From Verrucomicrobiia bacterium (lineage in GTDB: Bacteria; Verrucomicrobiota; Verrucomicrobiia; JABWAM01): a stretch of DNA of 64,000 bases. Each line of letters starts with the position of its first letter. The stretch's first letter is position 1. Where the stretch lies: positions 44,430 to 108,429 of the forward strand of contig JAQUAF010000011.1 in NCBI GenBank assembly GCA_028687435.1, in the 5' to 3' direction. The notes under the pieces were generated by a model that saw only the letters and a list, made by a program, of their open reading frames with translations, made no database searches and was not told the origin of the DNA. Of the stretch, positions 27,353 through 36,150 are shown one piece after another. Both the position numbers and the translations under genes were made by a program.

Positions 27353-28354
27353 TTGCAAGTGGTGACGCCTTTTCAGAGGAATTTGTTGTGGAGCACCGCC
27401 ATTCATATCGTGGCGTTGGTGATCCTCTGTTTTTCCATGGGGTTTTCCAGTTCGCCTAAAAAAGAGGAAGTTATCCAGTTCATGGATCTGGCAGCCATGC
27501 CCGGCGAAGCCGGAGGCGGCGATGGTGTCGAAGCCGCAGCCCCCCTGGGCAAAACTCCGGATGCAGGTGTGTCTCCGGCGCCAGCCCCGGAACCCGAGCC
27601 GGTGGCGCCTCAGCCCCAACCCGTAACGCCCCCTCCGCAGCCGGAACCGGCTCCAATTCCGCCGGACCCCACCAAGGAACCCCCGATTGAACCCGTGCCG
27701 GTGAAGACCAAGCCGGAGAAAAACAAGCCTGAGCCCAAACCGGCGGTGACAAGAAAAGAACCGGTCAAAACCGTCACGCCTCCCGCGACTTCCAAAAACT
27801 CTTCCTCAACCGAAAAACCGAAGATCAAGATCAGCACTACAGTGGTCAAAAAGGTGTTGGGAAAAGGATCCGCCTCCACGTCGTCCGGTTCCAATTCCAA
27901 AGGGTCCAACAGTCCGGCGGGCAATCCCGGAGGCGTAAAAGGCGGAACAGGCAAGTTTGATTCAAAGAGTTTTGGAAAAGGATTGATTGTAAGAATGGGG
28001 AAGAATGGAGCGGGCAGGATTTGGGGGCCCGGCGGAACGGGCGGCGGAACGAGCGGCAGCGGCAAGGAAAGCCCCTATGCCTGGTATTATGGCGTGGTTT
28101 TCAAGGCCATGGATGACGCCTGGCGGGCGCCGTCCGGGGTTTCCGAGGGATTGGCGACCACTTTGATTTTGAAAATTGAGCGAAGCGGACGAATTGCCAA
28201 AGTTTCGCTTGCATCTTCCAGCGGAAATCCGACACTGGATGAGTCCGCCCTGACGGCGGCTCGCAGTGTGGAAAAGCTGCAGCCTCTGCCGGGAGGGATG
28301 GGCGATTTGAACGGAGTTGAAATCACGGTAGAATTCAAGAACCAAAGAAAGTGA
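27353..28354 (+). CDS. TolA/TonB-like energy-transducing protein
   Basis: Protein of 333 residues. Residues 9-30 (NLLWSTAIHIVALVILCFSM) form the inner-membrane anchor. A long Pro/Lys/Glu-rich spacer (about 75-170), able to span the periplasm, and a Gly/Ser-rich linker follow. The last 95 residues (YAWYYGVVFKAMDDAWRAPS ... GNPTLDESALTAARSVEKL) have the TonB/TolA C-terminal fold. Its place directly before tolB and pal makes the TolA role likely. The start is TTG at 27353; GTG at 27359 is an alternative. tolQ and tolR are not next to it. Confidence 0.82.
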   Translation: MQVVTPFQRNLLWSTAIHIVALVILCFSMGFSSSPKKEEVIQFMDLAAMPGEAGGGDGVEAAAPLGKTPDAGVSPAPAPEPEPVAPQPQPVTPPPQPEPAPIPPDPTKEPPIEPVPVKTKPEKNKPEPKPAVTRKEPVKTVTPPATSKNSSSTEKPKIKISTTVVKKVLGKGSASTSSGSNSKGSNSPAGNPGGVKGGTGKFDSKSFGKGLIVRMGKNGAGRIWGPGGTGGGTSGSGKESPYAWYYGVVFKAMDDAWRAPSGVSEGLATTLILKIERSGRIAKVSLASSSGNPTLDESALTAARSVEKLQPLPGGMGDLNGVEITVEFKNQRK

Positions 28355-29547
28355 AATCCTTTATGAGACCAGCATTTGATTCCAGAGGTTTGTTTCTGTT
28401 TTTCGCCATGACAGGTTTGGCGGGAATTTTTTCCATCCACGCCCAGGTGACGATAACCGGTTTCAGCGACGGAACCATTCCCATCTCGGTGCCGATCTTG
28501 AGCGGCGCCTCCGGTTCGGAGGCGACGGCGATTCTGACGAAGGATCTTGAGCGGAGCGGCTGGTTCAAGGTGGTATCCAGCGGAGGAGAGTACAAGGTGG
28601 AAGGATCAGCTTCCGGAACAGGGGTGCAGGGGAAGATTTTCAAGCGCGATGGCACGGTGGTGGGCAGCGCGACCGGCGCCGCCGGGAATTTGCGCCGTTC
28701 GGTTCACCAGGTGACGGATGCGATTGTGGAGAAGGTGGCTCAAAAGAAGGGGATTGCCCAGACCCACATCGCTTTTATTTCGGATAAATCGGGACACAAG
28801 GAACTCTATGTGATGGATTACGACGGTTATAACGTGATGCGTCTGACCAGCGACAACTCCATGGTGGTGTCCCCTCATTTCAGTCCGAAGGGCAACAAGA
28901 TCGCCTACACCTCCTACAAGTCCGCGTATCCCGATGTTTATGTTTCGGATTATCCAACCGGCAGCCGGCAGGCGGTGTCGCGTTTCCCGGGATTGAATTC
29001 CGGGGCGTCTTTTTCGCCGGATGGCTTGCGTCTGGCTCTCACCCTCAGCAAGGATGGCAATCCCGAATTGTACACGATGTCGGTTGGCGGCGGCAGTTTG
29101 AAGCGGTTGACCCGCACCCGCGGCGGCGAATCCTCGCCCACGTGGTCGCCGGACGGCAGCCAACTGGCCTACGCTTCGGACGAGGGGGGCAGGCCGCAGA
29201 TTTATATTATTTCCAGCGCGGGAGGGGCGGGAAACCGGATCACCAGTTCGCCCGCTTACAATACCGAGCCGGACTGGTCGGCTGAGACGGGCTTGATTGC
29301 CTACAGTTCGTTGCGCGGCGAATTCTGCATTGCGATTCTGGATCCGAAGAATGGCAAGTCGGAGGTTGCGTGTTCCGATGGACGTTGTGAAGATCCCAGT
29401 TGGGCTCGTGACGGGCGTCATTTGGTTTTTACCCGAACCACGGGCCGCCATTCGGAACTTTATGTTCTTGACACTGTGACGAAGCAGGTCACACAGTTGA
29501 CCCGGAACTTTGGAGAATGCTCCGAACCCAGTTGGTCGGGGCGGTAA
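28351..29547 (+). CDS. tolB: Tol-Pal system protein TolB
   Basis: Protein of 398 residues starting at a GTG that overlaps the previous stop (GTGA); the ATG at 28363 is an alternative. A signal peptide (about 1-31) is followed by the N-terminal TolB domain (ILTKDLERSGWFKVVSSGGE) and a six-bladed propeller with the repeated signatures HIAFISDKSGHKELYVMDYD, SPHFSPKGNKIAYTS, SGASFSPDGLRLALTLSKDG, SSPTWSPDGSQLAYASDEGG and PSWARDGRHLVFTR. TolB sits in the periplasm, binds Pal and helps outer-membrane constriction during division. Confidence 0.94.
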   Translation: MKSFMRPAFDSRGLFLFFAMTGLAGIFSIHAQVTITGFSDGTIPISVPILSGASGSEATAILTKDLERSGWFKVVSSGGEYKVEGSASGTGVQGKIFKRDGTVVGSATGAAGNLRRSVHQVTDAIVEKVAQKKGIAQTHIAFISDKSGHKELYVMDYDGYNVMRLTSDNSMVVSPHFSPKGNKIAYTSYKSAYPDVYVSDYPTGSRQAVSRFPGLNSGASFSPDGLRLALTLSKDGNPELYTMSVGGGSLKRLTRTRGGESSPTWSPDGSQLAYASDEGGRPQIYIISSAGGAGNRITSSPAYNTEPDWSAETGLIAYSSLRGEFCIAILDPKNGKSEVACSDGRCEDPSWARDGRHLVFTRTTGRHSELYVLDTVTKQVTQLTRNFGECSEPSWSGR

Positions 29548-29579
29548 ACCTTTTTTCAGCTTTAAAATTATTGCTCATT

Positions 29580-30134
29580 ATGAAATCCATCAAAGAATCG
29601 ATCTCGTTGTTGCTCATTTTGGTTTGCGCCCTGGCTTTTAGCGGATGCAAGAGTGCCACCAAAAAAGGGGATGGCGCCAACATTGACGATGAGGGGGACA
29701 AGGTTTCCACATCCGACGAGGTGATGGGAACCAAGGAAGGGGATCTGGCCACGGGTGTGCCGGAGGATCAACGTTTAAATACCAAAGATGGGGTGGCTTG
29801 GGGGAAATGGTCGGCCATTCATTTTGGCTACGACAGCGCGTCTGTCAGCCAGGAGGATCGGGCGACATTGGAGGAGATTGCCAAGTATGCCAAGGAGAAT
29901 CCCGACAAGAAGATCATGGTGGCTGGACATTGCGACGAGCGGGGCACCTTGGAATACAATCGTGCGTTGGGTCAGCGCCGCGCTTTGGCGGCCCGTGAAT
30001 ATCTGGTGGGGTTGGGGGTTTCGGCCAGGCGGTTGGGAACCATCAGCTATGGCGAGGAACAACCCTCTGATTCCGGGCATAATGAAGAGGCGTGGTCCAA
30101 GAACCGCCGGGGCGAATTTGGGATTGTGCAATGA
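29580..30134 (+). CDS. pal: Peptidoglycan-associated lipoprotein Pal
   Basis: Protein of 184 residues. The N-terminus ends in a lipobox (LAFSGC, Cys23), then a linker and an OmpA-like peptidoglycan-binding domain: IHFGYDSASVSQEDRATLEE, IMVAGHCDERGTLEYNRALG, QRRALAAREYLVGLGV and SYGEEQP. The conserved Asp and Arg that hold diaminopimelate lie in the CDERG...R segment. Together with TolB it ties the outer membrane to the cell wall. The ATG at 29580 is preferred over an upstream one that would precede the lipoprotein signal with 21 extra residues. Confidence 0.95.
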   Translation: MKSIKESISLLLILVCALAFSGCKSATKKGDGANIDDEGDKVSTSDEVMGTKEGDLATGVPEDQRLNTKDGVAWGKWSAIHFGYDSASVSQEDRATLEEIAKYAKENPDKKIMVAGHCDERGTLEYNRALGQRRALAAREYLVGLGVSARRLGTISYGEEQPSDSGHNEEAWSKNRRGEFGIVQ

Positions 30135-30376
30135 CTTGTTTTGGGTCGATGGCTTTTCTGGAGATGGGATCGGGACAGATCCTGTTGATCCTCCTGCTGG
30201 CCTTGTTGTTTTTTGGCGCCAAACGGTTGCCTGAACTGGCCAGGTCCCTGGGGCTGGCCAAGCGGGAGTTTCAGAAAGCCTCCCGGGAAGTGTCGGAGGA
30301 GTTGGAGAAAGGCGATGCCGCCAAGCCGGTGGACACCAAGACGACCGCCCCAGCCAGTGAAGCGAAAAAAACTTAG
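30131..30376 (+). CDS. tatA: Twin-arginine translocase subunit TatA-like
   Basis: Protein of 81 residues, start overlapping the pal stop (ATGA). It shows the TatA/B layout: a short N-terminal stretch, one membrane helix (GQILLILLLALLFFGAKRLP) with the FGAKRLPEL hinge, then an amphipathic helix (ARSLGLAKREFQKAS) and a charged tail. TatA forms the variable pore of the Tat pathway for folded proteins. Absence of tatC nearby means that the partner is elsewhere. A start at 30149 is possible. Confidence 0.88.
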   Translation: MTCFGSMAFLEMGSGQILLILLLALLFFGAKRLPELARSLGLAKREFQKASREVSEELEKGDAAKPVDTKTTAPASEAKKT

Positions 30377-30379
30377 ACA

Positions 30380-30527
30380 GGCACTGGGAGGCACTGAGGG
30401 GGGAAAGGCTTGGATTTGTCGATGATCATCCATTTTCATGACGATGAAGTGTTGTTGCGGTGCTTTCGGCCTTCATCTCTGCCTTTTATTTTCCTCAGTG
30501 CCTTGGTGCCCAAGTGCCTCAGTGCCT
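30380..30527. repeat. 'CTCAGTGCC' inverted repeat
   Basis: GGCACTGGGAGGCACTGAG at 30380-30398 is nearly complementary to CTCAGTGCCTTGGTGCC at 30494-30510, and a second CCTCAGTGCCT follows. It fills most of the spacer between tatA and cutA. Confidence 0.6.
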
Positions 30528-30540
30528 GAATATAGCAACC

Positions 30541-30867
30541 ATGAAATCCTCCTGTTACGTGCTTTTGACGACCTTTCCGAACCGGACAGCGGCCCGGCGG
30601 GTGGCGTCGGCTTTGTTGAAGAAAAGGCTGGTTGCCTGCGTTCATCTGGCGGCGGCCGGGGAGTCCCATTATTGGTGGAAGGGGAAGCTGGAAAAGGCGG
30701 GGGAAATCGCGGCCACATTTAAAACCGCGAAAAAAACCTTGTCATTGGCCATCCAAAACCTTAAACAACTCCACCCCTACGAAGTGCCGGAAATCCTGGC
30801 GTTGCGTGTGGAGGCGGGGAACGCCGACTATTTGCGCTGGGTGCAAAAGGAGACGCGAACCTTTTAA
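30541..30867 (+). CDS. cutA: Divalent-cation tolerance protein CutA
   Basis: Protein of 108 residues, full length for CutA. YVLLTTFPNRTAARRVASAL, LVACVHLAAAGESHYWWKGK, EIAATFKTAKKTLSLAIQNL and LHPYEVPEILALRVEAGNAD are the family segments. CutA is a small trimeric ferredoxin-like protein linked to copper and other metal tolerance. The ATG at 30541 precedes the conserved start; 27 extra residues upstream come from repeat sequence. Confidence 0.93.
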   Translation: MKSSCYVLLTTFPNRTAARRVASALLKKRLVACVHLAAAGESHYWWKGKLEKAGEIAATFKTAKKTLSLAIQNLKQLHPYEVPEILALRVEAGNADYLRWVQKETRTF

Positions 30868-30895
30868 CCAATGGAATTTGTTTCGAGAGAATCAC

Positions 30896-31051
30896 ATGGG
30901 CCGACATCGTTCATTACAAACCAGTGGCACGCTTGTTGCCAAGCGGAACGTCCTTAAGCGCCGTGAGCGCATCAATTTGCTCGCCGAACGCGGCAAGTGG
31001 AAGGAAGGCCAGCGCGCGTTGGGATTGCCTAAAACCAAGCCGACGGCTTGA
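30896..31051 (+). CDS. PVC-type small basic protein
   Basis: Protein of 51 residues, highly basic. GRHRSLQTSGTLVAKRNVLK, RRERINLLAERGKWKEG and ALGLPKTKP match the short family described as 'small basic protein' in Chlamydiae, Verrucomicrobia and Planctomycetes, thought to be ribosome-associated. Its stop overlaps the start of the pseudouridine synthase gene (TTGA), which strengthens a link to ribosomal RNA. It was recognised from the conserved AKRNVL.R.ERI..L...G+W+EG pattern. Confidence 0.85.
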   Translation: MGRHRSLQTSGTLVAKRNVLKRRERINLLAERGKWKEGQRALGLPKTKPTA

Positions 31052-31794
31052 GTTCCCCCGTTCGCATCAATGCCTTCCTGGCGTCCGCCGGGTTGGGATC
31101 GCGCCGGAGTGTGGAATCGCTGGTTCGCGAAGGCAGGGTCACTCTTAACGGGACGCGTGTGGAGAGCCTCTCCGTTCGTGTTGATCCAGAGCGCGATCAG
31201 GTTGCGTGTGATGGACGGGCAGTTAAAACCTTGGTGTCGAGGTATGTCCTTTTCCACAAGCCGGCGGGCTGCGCCTGCACCCGGCATGATCCGCATATCC
31301 GCAAAACCATTTACGATTTGCTTCCCGCGGAATTGCATCATCTGGCTTATGCCGGAAGGCTGGATGCCGATTCGGAAGGTTTGTTGTTGTTGAGCAATGA
31401 CGGGGATTGGCTGGAACGTCTGGCGCATCCGCGTCACGGAGTGCGAAAGACATACCATGTTCTGGTCAAGGGGCGTCCGTCGCCGGAGGTTTTGGACAAG
31501 GCCCGCAAGGGGGTTCACAGCGAGGGCGAGTTGTTGAAACCCGAATTGGTGGGGGTGTTGGAGGAGTCGTCGCCCGCTCCGCGAAAACATGTCCGTGGCG
31601 CGGAACCGCCGGTCTGGCTGGTGGTCATGCTCCGGGAGGGGCGCAAGCGGGAGATCCGCCGGATTTTTGGCGCGCTGGGGCATCCGGTGAAACGTCTATG
31701 CCGGGTGGCGGTGGGCAAGCTGGAGTTGGGGGGATTGCCGGTGGGAAAATGGAGGGATCTGACTCCTGTTGAGCGGGAATCCTGCCTGGTGTAA
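31048..31794 (+). CDS. RsuA/RluB-family rRNA pseudouridine synthase
   Basis: Protein of 248 residues. An S4 RNA-binding domain ([20 protein letters not shown], residues 5-60) precedes the catalytic domain with [20 protein letters not shown]; Asp106 is the catalytic nucleophile. [29 protein letters not shown] and [20 protein letters not shown] complete the family. It isomerises one uridine in 23S or 16S rRNA. The start is TTG in a 4-base overlap with the small basic protein gene, so the two are translated together. Confidence 0.93.
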   Translation: MSSPVRINAFLASAGLGSRRSVESLVREGRVTLNGTRVESLSVRVDPERDQVACDGRAVKTLVSRYVLFHKPAGCACTRHDPHIRKTIYDLLPAELHHLAYAGRLDADSEGLLLLSNDGDWLERLAHPRHGVRKTYHVLVKGRPSPEVLDKARKGVHSEGELLKPELVGVLEESSPAPRKHVRGAEPPVWLVVMLREGRKREIRRIFGALGHPVKRLCRVAVGKLELGGLPVGKWRDLTPVERESCLV

Positions 31795-31816
31795 AAGACA
31801 TCAAAAGGAGGTTTCC

Positions 31817-32350
31817 ATGGATTGGCGGCGCATTGAAGTGACACAGGGTGACATCACCCGGCAACAGGTGGACGCGATTGTCAACGCGGCCAACAATTCC
31901 CTGCTTGGCGGAGGCGGGGTGGATGGAGCGATCCATCGGGCGGCGGGGCCGGATCTGTTGGAGGAATGCCGCAAGTTGAATGGCTGCCCCACTGGCGGGG
32001 CGAAGATCACCAGGGGATACCGTCTGTCGGCCCGGCATGTGATTCATACCGTGGGGCCGGTGTGGGAGGGGGGAGGGGAAGACGAGGATGAATTGCTGGC
32101 AAATTGTTATCGCAACTGCCTGCGGCTGGCCGCGGAGACGCCGGATGTCCGTTCGATTGCGTTTCCCGCCATCAGCACCGGCGTGTATCGTTTTCCGTTG
32201 GAACGCGCCACCCGCATTGCGATTCGCGAAACCACGGCTTTTCTTGAAAAAAACCGGGGTTTGGAGAAGGTGATTTTTGTCTGCTTTGGCGACGAGGCGC
32301 TGGAAGCCTATTTAAATATTTTGAAAAGCCAAAGTTTGGGGCAAAAATGA
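31817..32350 (+). CDS. Macrodomain protein, YmdB-like ADP-ribose deacetylase
   Basis: Protein of 177 residues after a strong ribosome site (AAAAGGAGG). It is a single macrodomain: [60 protein letters not shown] and [19 protein letters not shown]. The Asn-Asp pair and the GGGVDGAIH loop bind ADP-ribose. Such proteins remove acetyl from O-acetyl-ADP-ribose or ADP-ribose from acidic residues. Length and motifs are normal. Confidence 0.95.
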   Translation: MDWRRIEVTQGDITRQQVDAIVNAANNSLLGGGGVDGAIHRAAGPDLLEECRKLNGCPTGGAKITRGYRLSARHVIHTVGPVWEGGGEDEDELLANCYRNCLRLAAETPDVRSIAFPAISTGVYRFPLERATRIAIRETTAFLEKNRGLEKVIFVCFGDEALEAYLNILKSQSLGQK

Positions 32351-32382
32351 AATTGCGAAGGTTTTTAATTTTGCGATTGTCC

Positions 32383-32489
32383 CTGGATTCCCGCATTTGC
32401 GGGAATGACGGGAAGGGATGCTGCCTGTCAGTCCCCGATGTTCTTGGTATTTCAGGTGCACCGTCATTCCCGCGAATGCGGGAATCCAG
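32383..32489. repeat. Paired CTGGATTCCCGC repeat, copy A
   Basis: CTGGATTCCCGCATTTGCGG followed by GAATGACGG (32383-32411) and its near-perfect inverted partner CCGTCATTCCCGCGAATGCG followed by GGAATCCAG (32461-32489). Each arm is itself a hairpin. A second pair lies at 34080-34183, on the other side of the radical SAM gene. This type of repeat is widespread in bacterial genomes. Confidence 0.85.
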
Positions 32490-32543
32490 TTGTGTTTGCG
32501 CCGGACTGTCCCGTCTCGTCATGACGGGAGCGGGACTTAATTT

Positions 32544-34058
32544 ATGAGGGGGGAGGCGAGGCGAGGTGAAGGATATCCGGTGGTTTTGGCCGCGGATCGG
32601 ATGCTGACGGCGGATTATGGCGTGGTATTTGACGCCATGGTGGCGGCGAGCCAGACGAGCGCGGCGCCGCGATGGTTGTTGGAACGATTGCTGATGGGGG
32701 ATGGGCGGGGGATGGAAATTGCGCCGCTGGGATTGCGAAGAGTGGAGGCTGCGTTGCGGCAGGCGGGATTTGGCGCTGACGAAGTGGCGGTGGCGGGTGA
32801 ACGCGGGTTGGATGCGGTGATCGGTCCGGCAACACGAGTGGTGGGGATCAGTGTTGGCGAGCCGTTGGGGTTGGGGATGAATTCGACGACCATGTCGGAG
32901 GTGGCCGGGGGAACGATTTATCCGCAACTGTATTTTCAGGATTTGTTGAGACGGGTCAGGCGGTTGATGAGGGAGCGGGCGCCGAAGGCGCGCCTGCTGG
33001 CGGGCGGGCCCGGCGTGTGGCAGTTGGCGATGCATCCGGATCGGATGTCGGAAATGGGAATCGATCATGTGGTGGGCGGTTATGTGGAGGGAAATATTGC
33101 CGGAATGGTCCGGTCCTTGATGGACGGAAAGGAAATGCCTGGGGTGATGGACGGACAGGGGGTGGAAGCCCGGTTGATTCCGCGCCTCCGTGGCGCAAGC
33201 GCTTTTGGATCGGTGGAAATCAGCCGGGGGTGCGGTTGGGGGTGCCGCTTTTGCGTGATGGCCCGGACGCCGATGGGTCATTTGCCGGAGGAAAATATCC
33301 TGGCGGATGTGGAAACGAATTTGAGTTCCGGGATGCGCGACACCGCAGTTTTGAGCGAGGATTTTTTCCGGTATGGCGCCAGCGGCGCAAAAACGGCGCC
33401 CTCGAAGTTGTTGGAATTGTTGGGCCGCCTTCGCGAAATGCCCGATCTGCGTTTGATTCAACCGGATCATGCCAATTTGTCGAGTGTCGCCCAGTGGTCG
33501 GATGATGAATTGAAGGAGGCGTGGCGGTTGCTGGTGGGGAAAACGGGGCGAAAACATCCGTGGGTGAACACGGGGGTGGAAACCGCCAGCGGAGCTTTGT
33601 TGGCGGCGAACGGAGGGCGTCCAAAAATGGGAGGTGTGAATCCGGAGGAATGGGGGGCGTTTTGCGAAACACAAATCCGGAGATTGTGCGGGGCGGGTTT
33701 CATGCCGATGGCGAGTCTGGTGTTGGGATTGCCCGGGGAAACCGAAGATGATGTGAGGAAAACCCTGGAGTGGGTGGAACGGCTGGGGGATGTGGCAGTG
33801 ATGATTTTCCCGATGTTTTACGCCCCCTTGGATGGCGCGCCGCCGGTCAAAATGAAATCCTTGCGCCGGATTCACTGGCGGCTTTTTCGCGCGTGTTACC
33901 GCTTGAATTTCAAGTGGACGCCGCGCATGTATGCGGATCATCAGCGCGCGGCGGGAATCGGATGGGGCAAGCGGACCCTGTTGCAGACGCTTGGCCGGAT
34001 GCAGACATGGCAGTGGCAGGCGAGATTCAAGATCCAAAATTCAAGGTTCAAAATTTGA
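32544..34058 (+). CDS. B12-binding-type radical SAM enzyme
   Basis: Protein of 504 residues. The N-terminal third is a Rossmann region of the B12-binding type (RVVGISVGEPLGLGMNSTTM, KARLLAGGPGVWQLAM, IDHVVGGYVEGNI) but lacks the DxHxxG cobalamin ligand motif. The radical SAM core follows with CGWGCRFC (Cys230, Cys234, Cys237, CX3CX2C) and a TIM-barrel region containing MPMASLVLGLPGETEDDV. Enzymes of this type do methylations, rearrangements or C-C couplings on unactivated carbons. It is upstream of an SHC-like cyclase and a prenyl synthase, which suggests modification of a terpenoid, but the reaction is unknown. Paired repeats flank the gene on both sides. Confidence 0.82.
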   Translation: MRGEARRGEGYPVVLAADRMLTADYGVVFDAMVAASQTSAAPRWLLERLLMGDGRGMEIAPLGLRRVEAALRQAGFGADEVAVAGERGLDAVIGPATRVVGISVGEPLGLGMNSTTMSEVAGGTIYPQLYFQDLLRRVRRLMRERAPKARLLAGGPGVWQLAMHPDRMSEMGIDHVVGGYVEGNIAGMVRSLMDGKEMPGVMDGQGVEARLIPRLRGASAFGSVEISRGCGWGCRFCVMARTPMGHLPEENILADVETNLSSGMRDTAVLSEDFFRYGASGAKTAPSKLLELLGRLREMPDLRLIQPDHANLSSVAQWSDDELKEAWRLLVGKTGRKHPWVNTGVETASGALLAANGGRPKMGGVNPEEWGAFCETQIRRLCGAGFMPMASLVLGLPGETEDDVRKTLEWVERLGDVAVMIFPMFYAPLDGAPPVKMKSLRRIHWRLFRACYRLNFKWTPRMYADHQRAAGIGWGKRTLLQTLGRMQTWQWQARFKIQNSRFKI

Positions 34059-34079
34059 AATGGAACCTGCCATGATTAA

Positions 34080-34183
34080 CTGGATTCCCGCTTTCGCGGG
34101 AATGACAACAGTATTGAATGCTGAAAAAATCCGGATTGTTTTGAAAATTTTTCTCCGTCATTCCCGCGGATGCGGGAATCCAG
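34080..34183. repeat. Paired CTGGATTCCCGC repeat, copy B
   Basis: CTGGATTCCCGCTTTCGCGG followed by GAATGACA (34080-34107) and the inverted CCGTCATTCCCGCGGATGCG followed by GGAATCCAG (34155-34183). It lies between the radical SAM and cyclase genes. AGATTCAAGATCCAAAATTC words upstream are also repetitive. Confidence 0.85.
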
Positions 34184-34214
34184 ACGCAATCAGCAGCGGA
34201 AGGAGTTCAATGAG

Positions 34215-35969
34215 ATGAAAGATTCCGGCGAGCGGCAGATTCGGGTGGAACGGGCGTTGCAAAAGGCGTGTGAGGCGTTGCTGGCGGAACGGAATGCGGA
34301 GGGATTTTGGGAGGGATGCCTGTCGTCATCCGCGTTGTCCACCGCCGTTGCTGTGAGCGCCTTTTCGGTGGCGGGTGAAAACGGGGATGCCGCCCGGCTG
34401 GTCAAGGGGGCGCAATGGTTGTTGTCGCATCAAAATGGGGACGGGAGTTGGGGGGATACGGAGGAGAGTCCTGGAAATCCTTCCACAACCCTTTTGGTTC
34501 TGGCAGCCCTGCGGCTGGCGCGGGAGAAAGGCGCGGGGATGGACGAAAGTTTCGAGAAAACTTTGAAAATGGGGGCTGCGTGGGTGGAGCGAATGTTGGG
34601 GCGTGGTTGGGGAGTGGAGGAGGTGCAGGCTTTGTATGGAGAGGATCGGACTTTTGCCGCGCCGATTTTGATGAATTGCGCGCTGGCGGGCGGAATGGAG
34701 TGGGGAAAAATTCCCGGATTGCCGTTTGAACTGGCGGCTTTGCCGGCGGGATTTTACCGGGCGGTGAATTTGAATGTGGTGAGTTACGCCCTGCCCGCTT
34801 TGATAGCGGTGGGGCTGGTGTTGCACCGGCGGGGGAGTCGGGCGGGTTTGTTTTGTGACTGGCTTCGCCGGCGGGTGACGCCATGGGTGCTGCGAAAATT
34901 GTGGAAAATGCAACCGGAGAGCGGCGGATATCTGGAGGCGGTTCCCCTGACCGGTTTTGTGGTGATGAGTCTGGCGGGCGCCGGAGAGCGGGGGCATCCG
35001 GCGGCGGCGAGAGGGCTGGAGTTTTTGAGGAGGCTTCAACGCGAAGATGGAAGCTGGCCGATCGACGCCAACCTCTCGGTATGGTTGACGACCAACGCAG
35101 TGCGGGCATTGAAACCAGTCGAAGACGCGAATTTTTTCAAAGATGGCAGGACGGCAGAATGGTTGTCGCGATGTCAGGCGGCGAAGGCGCCGGCATTTGT
35201 GGGAGATGCGCCGGGAGGCTGGGCCTGGACGCATTTGCCGGGCGGAATCCCGGATGCCGATGACACGGCCATGGCCTTGCTTGCCTTGGCGGAATTGGGA
35301 ACGGCAAAAGGCGTGGAGATGGGGGTGGATTGGCTGTTGAACCTGCAGAACCGCGATGGCGGCTGGCCGACGTTTTGCCGCGGATGGGGACGGCTGCCGT
35401 TTGACCGGAGCGCGCCGGATATCACGGCGCATGTGATTCAGGCTTTGTGGAAGCGGCGGAATGGCCGGCAAGGCGCGGAAATCATGAGGGCGCTGAAACG
35501 GGCGGAGGCGTATTTGCGCGGTTGCCAGCGGGCAAATGGGTCGTGGGTTCCCTTGTGGTTTGGCAATCAGAGGGAGGTGGCCTTGGAAAATCCGGTGATG
35601 GGCACGGCGGCGGTTTTGCCCGCCTTGGCGGTCATGGGAAAGGGCGGGGAGGCGTGTTCCCGGCGTGGCGTGGAATATTTGTTGAAATGCCGGCATCCCG
35701 ATGGCGGATGGGGAGGGGGCGTGGGGTTGACTCCGACGGTTGAGGAAACGGCGCAAGCCTTGATTGCGTTGGGTGGCGTGACGGAGGATGAAATGGCGCG
35801 GCAGGCGGTTGGAAAAGGGATGGATTTTTTGACCGCGAAAGTCGAGTCCGGTGAATGGCGGCAAAGCCATCCCTTGGGATTGTATTTTGCCAAGCTCTGG
35901 TACTCCGAAAAACTTTATCCCCTGATTTGGACGGTTCATGCCTTGGGACAGTGCCGGGGGATGATTTGA
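34215..35969 (+). CDS. Squalene-hopene-cyclase-like terpene cyclase
   Basis: Protein of 584 residues built from alpha-alpha barrels. QW-type repeats are visible (LLSHQNGDGSWGD, LQREDGSWPID, LQNRDGGWPTF, KCRHPDGGWGG). The acid motif of class II terpene cyclases is IPDADDTAMAL, with DADD at residues 347-350, the place of DVDD in squalene-hopene cyclase. MQPESGGYLEAVPLTGFVVM is typical of PVC-group members. It protonates and cyclises a polyprene at the membrane. The chain is 50-100 residues shorter than usual SHC, and the substrate may not be squalene. The ATG at 34215 follows GGAAGGAGTT, a good ribosome site. Confidence 0.85.
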   Translation: MKDSGERQIRVERALQKACEALLAERNAEGFWEGCLSSSALSTAVAVSAFSVAGENGDAARLVKGAQWLLSHQNGDGSWGDTEESPGNPSTTLLVLAALRLAREKGAGMDESFEKTLKMGAAWVERMLGRGWGVEEVQALYGEDRTFAAPILMNCALAGGMEWGKIPGLPFELAALPAGFYRAVNLNVVSYALPALIAVGLVLHRRGSRAGLFCDWLRRRVTPWVLRKLWKMQPESGGYLEAVPLTGFVVMSLAGAGERGHPAAARGLEFLRRLQREDGSWPIDANLSVWLTTNAVRALKPVEDANFFKDGRTAEWLSRCQAAKAPAFVGDAPGGWAWTHLPGGIPDADDTAMALLALAELGTAKGVEMGVDWLLNLQNRDGGWPTFCRGWGRLPFDRSAPDITAHVIQALWKRRNGRQGAEIMRALKRAEAYLRGCQRANGSWVPLWFGNQREVALENPVMGTAAVLPALAVMGKGGEACSRRGVEYLLKCRHPDGGWGGGVGLTPTVEETAQALIALGGVTEDEMARQAVGKGMDFLTAKVESGEWRQSHPLGLYFAKLWYSEKLYPLIWTVHALGQCRGMI

Positions 35970-36024
35970 TATCAAAACATCAAATGGTTTATGTTGTGAT
36001 GCATGAGAACGACATTGTCTCTTG

Positions 36025-36150
36025 ATGAGGCTGGTGGATGCGAATATTCTCGTTTATGCGCATGTGAAGGGGGTTTCGCAGCATGAGCGCGCGCGCCAAT
36101 GGCTTGATGCTTGGTTGGCACGAAAGCGCCATGGCGGAAAGATTTTTTGA
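36025..36150 (+). pseudogene. Truncated PIN-domain (VapC-type) toxin
   Basis: A 41-residue frame starts MRLVDANILVYAHVKGVSQH and continues ERARQWLDAWLARK, the first quarter of a VapC-type PIN ribonuclease with the first catalytic Asp (VDANIL) still present. It then runs into a repeat (GACAGGATTAACAGG) and stops at 36150. A whole PIN protein needs about 130 residues with three more acidic positions, so it is a broken gene. No antitoxin gene is seen upstream. Confidence 0.7.

Noticed and set aside
30896..31051. Ribosomal protein bL36/bL34-like gene
   Set aside because: The size and charge are similar, but the AKRNVL..RERI pattern fits the PVC small basic protein family better.
32172..34037. 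Open frame of 621 codons on the minus strand
   Set aside because: Antisense to the radical SAM gene; composition of a shadow frame.
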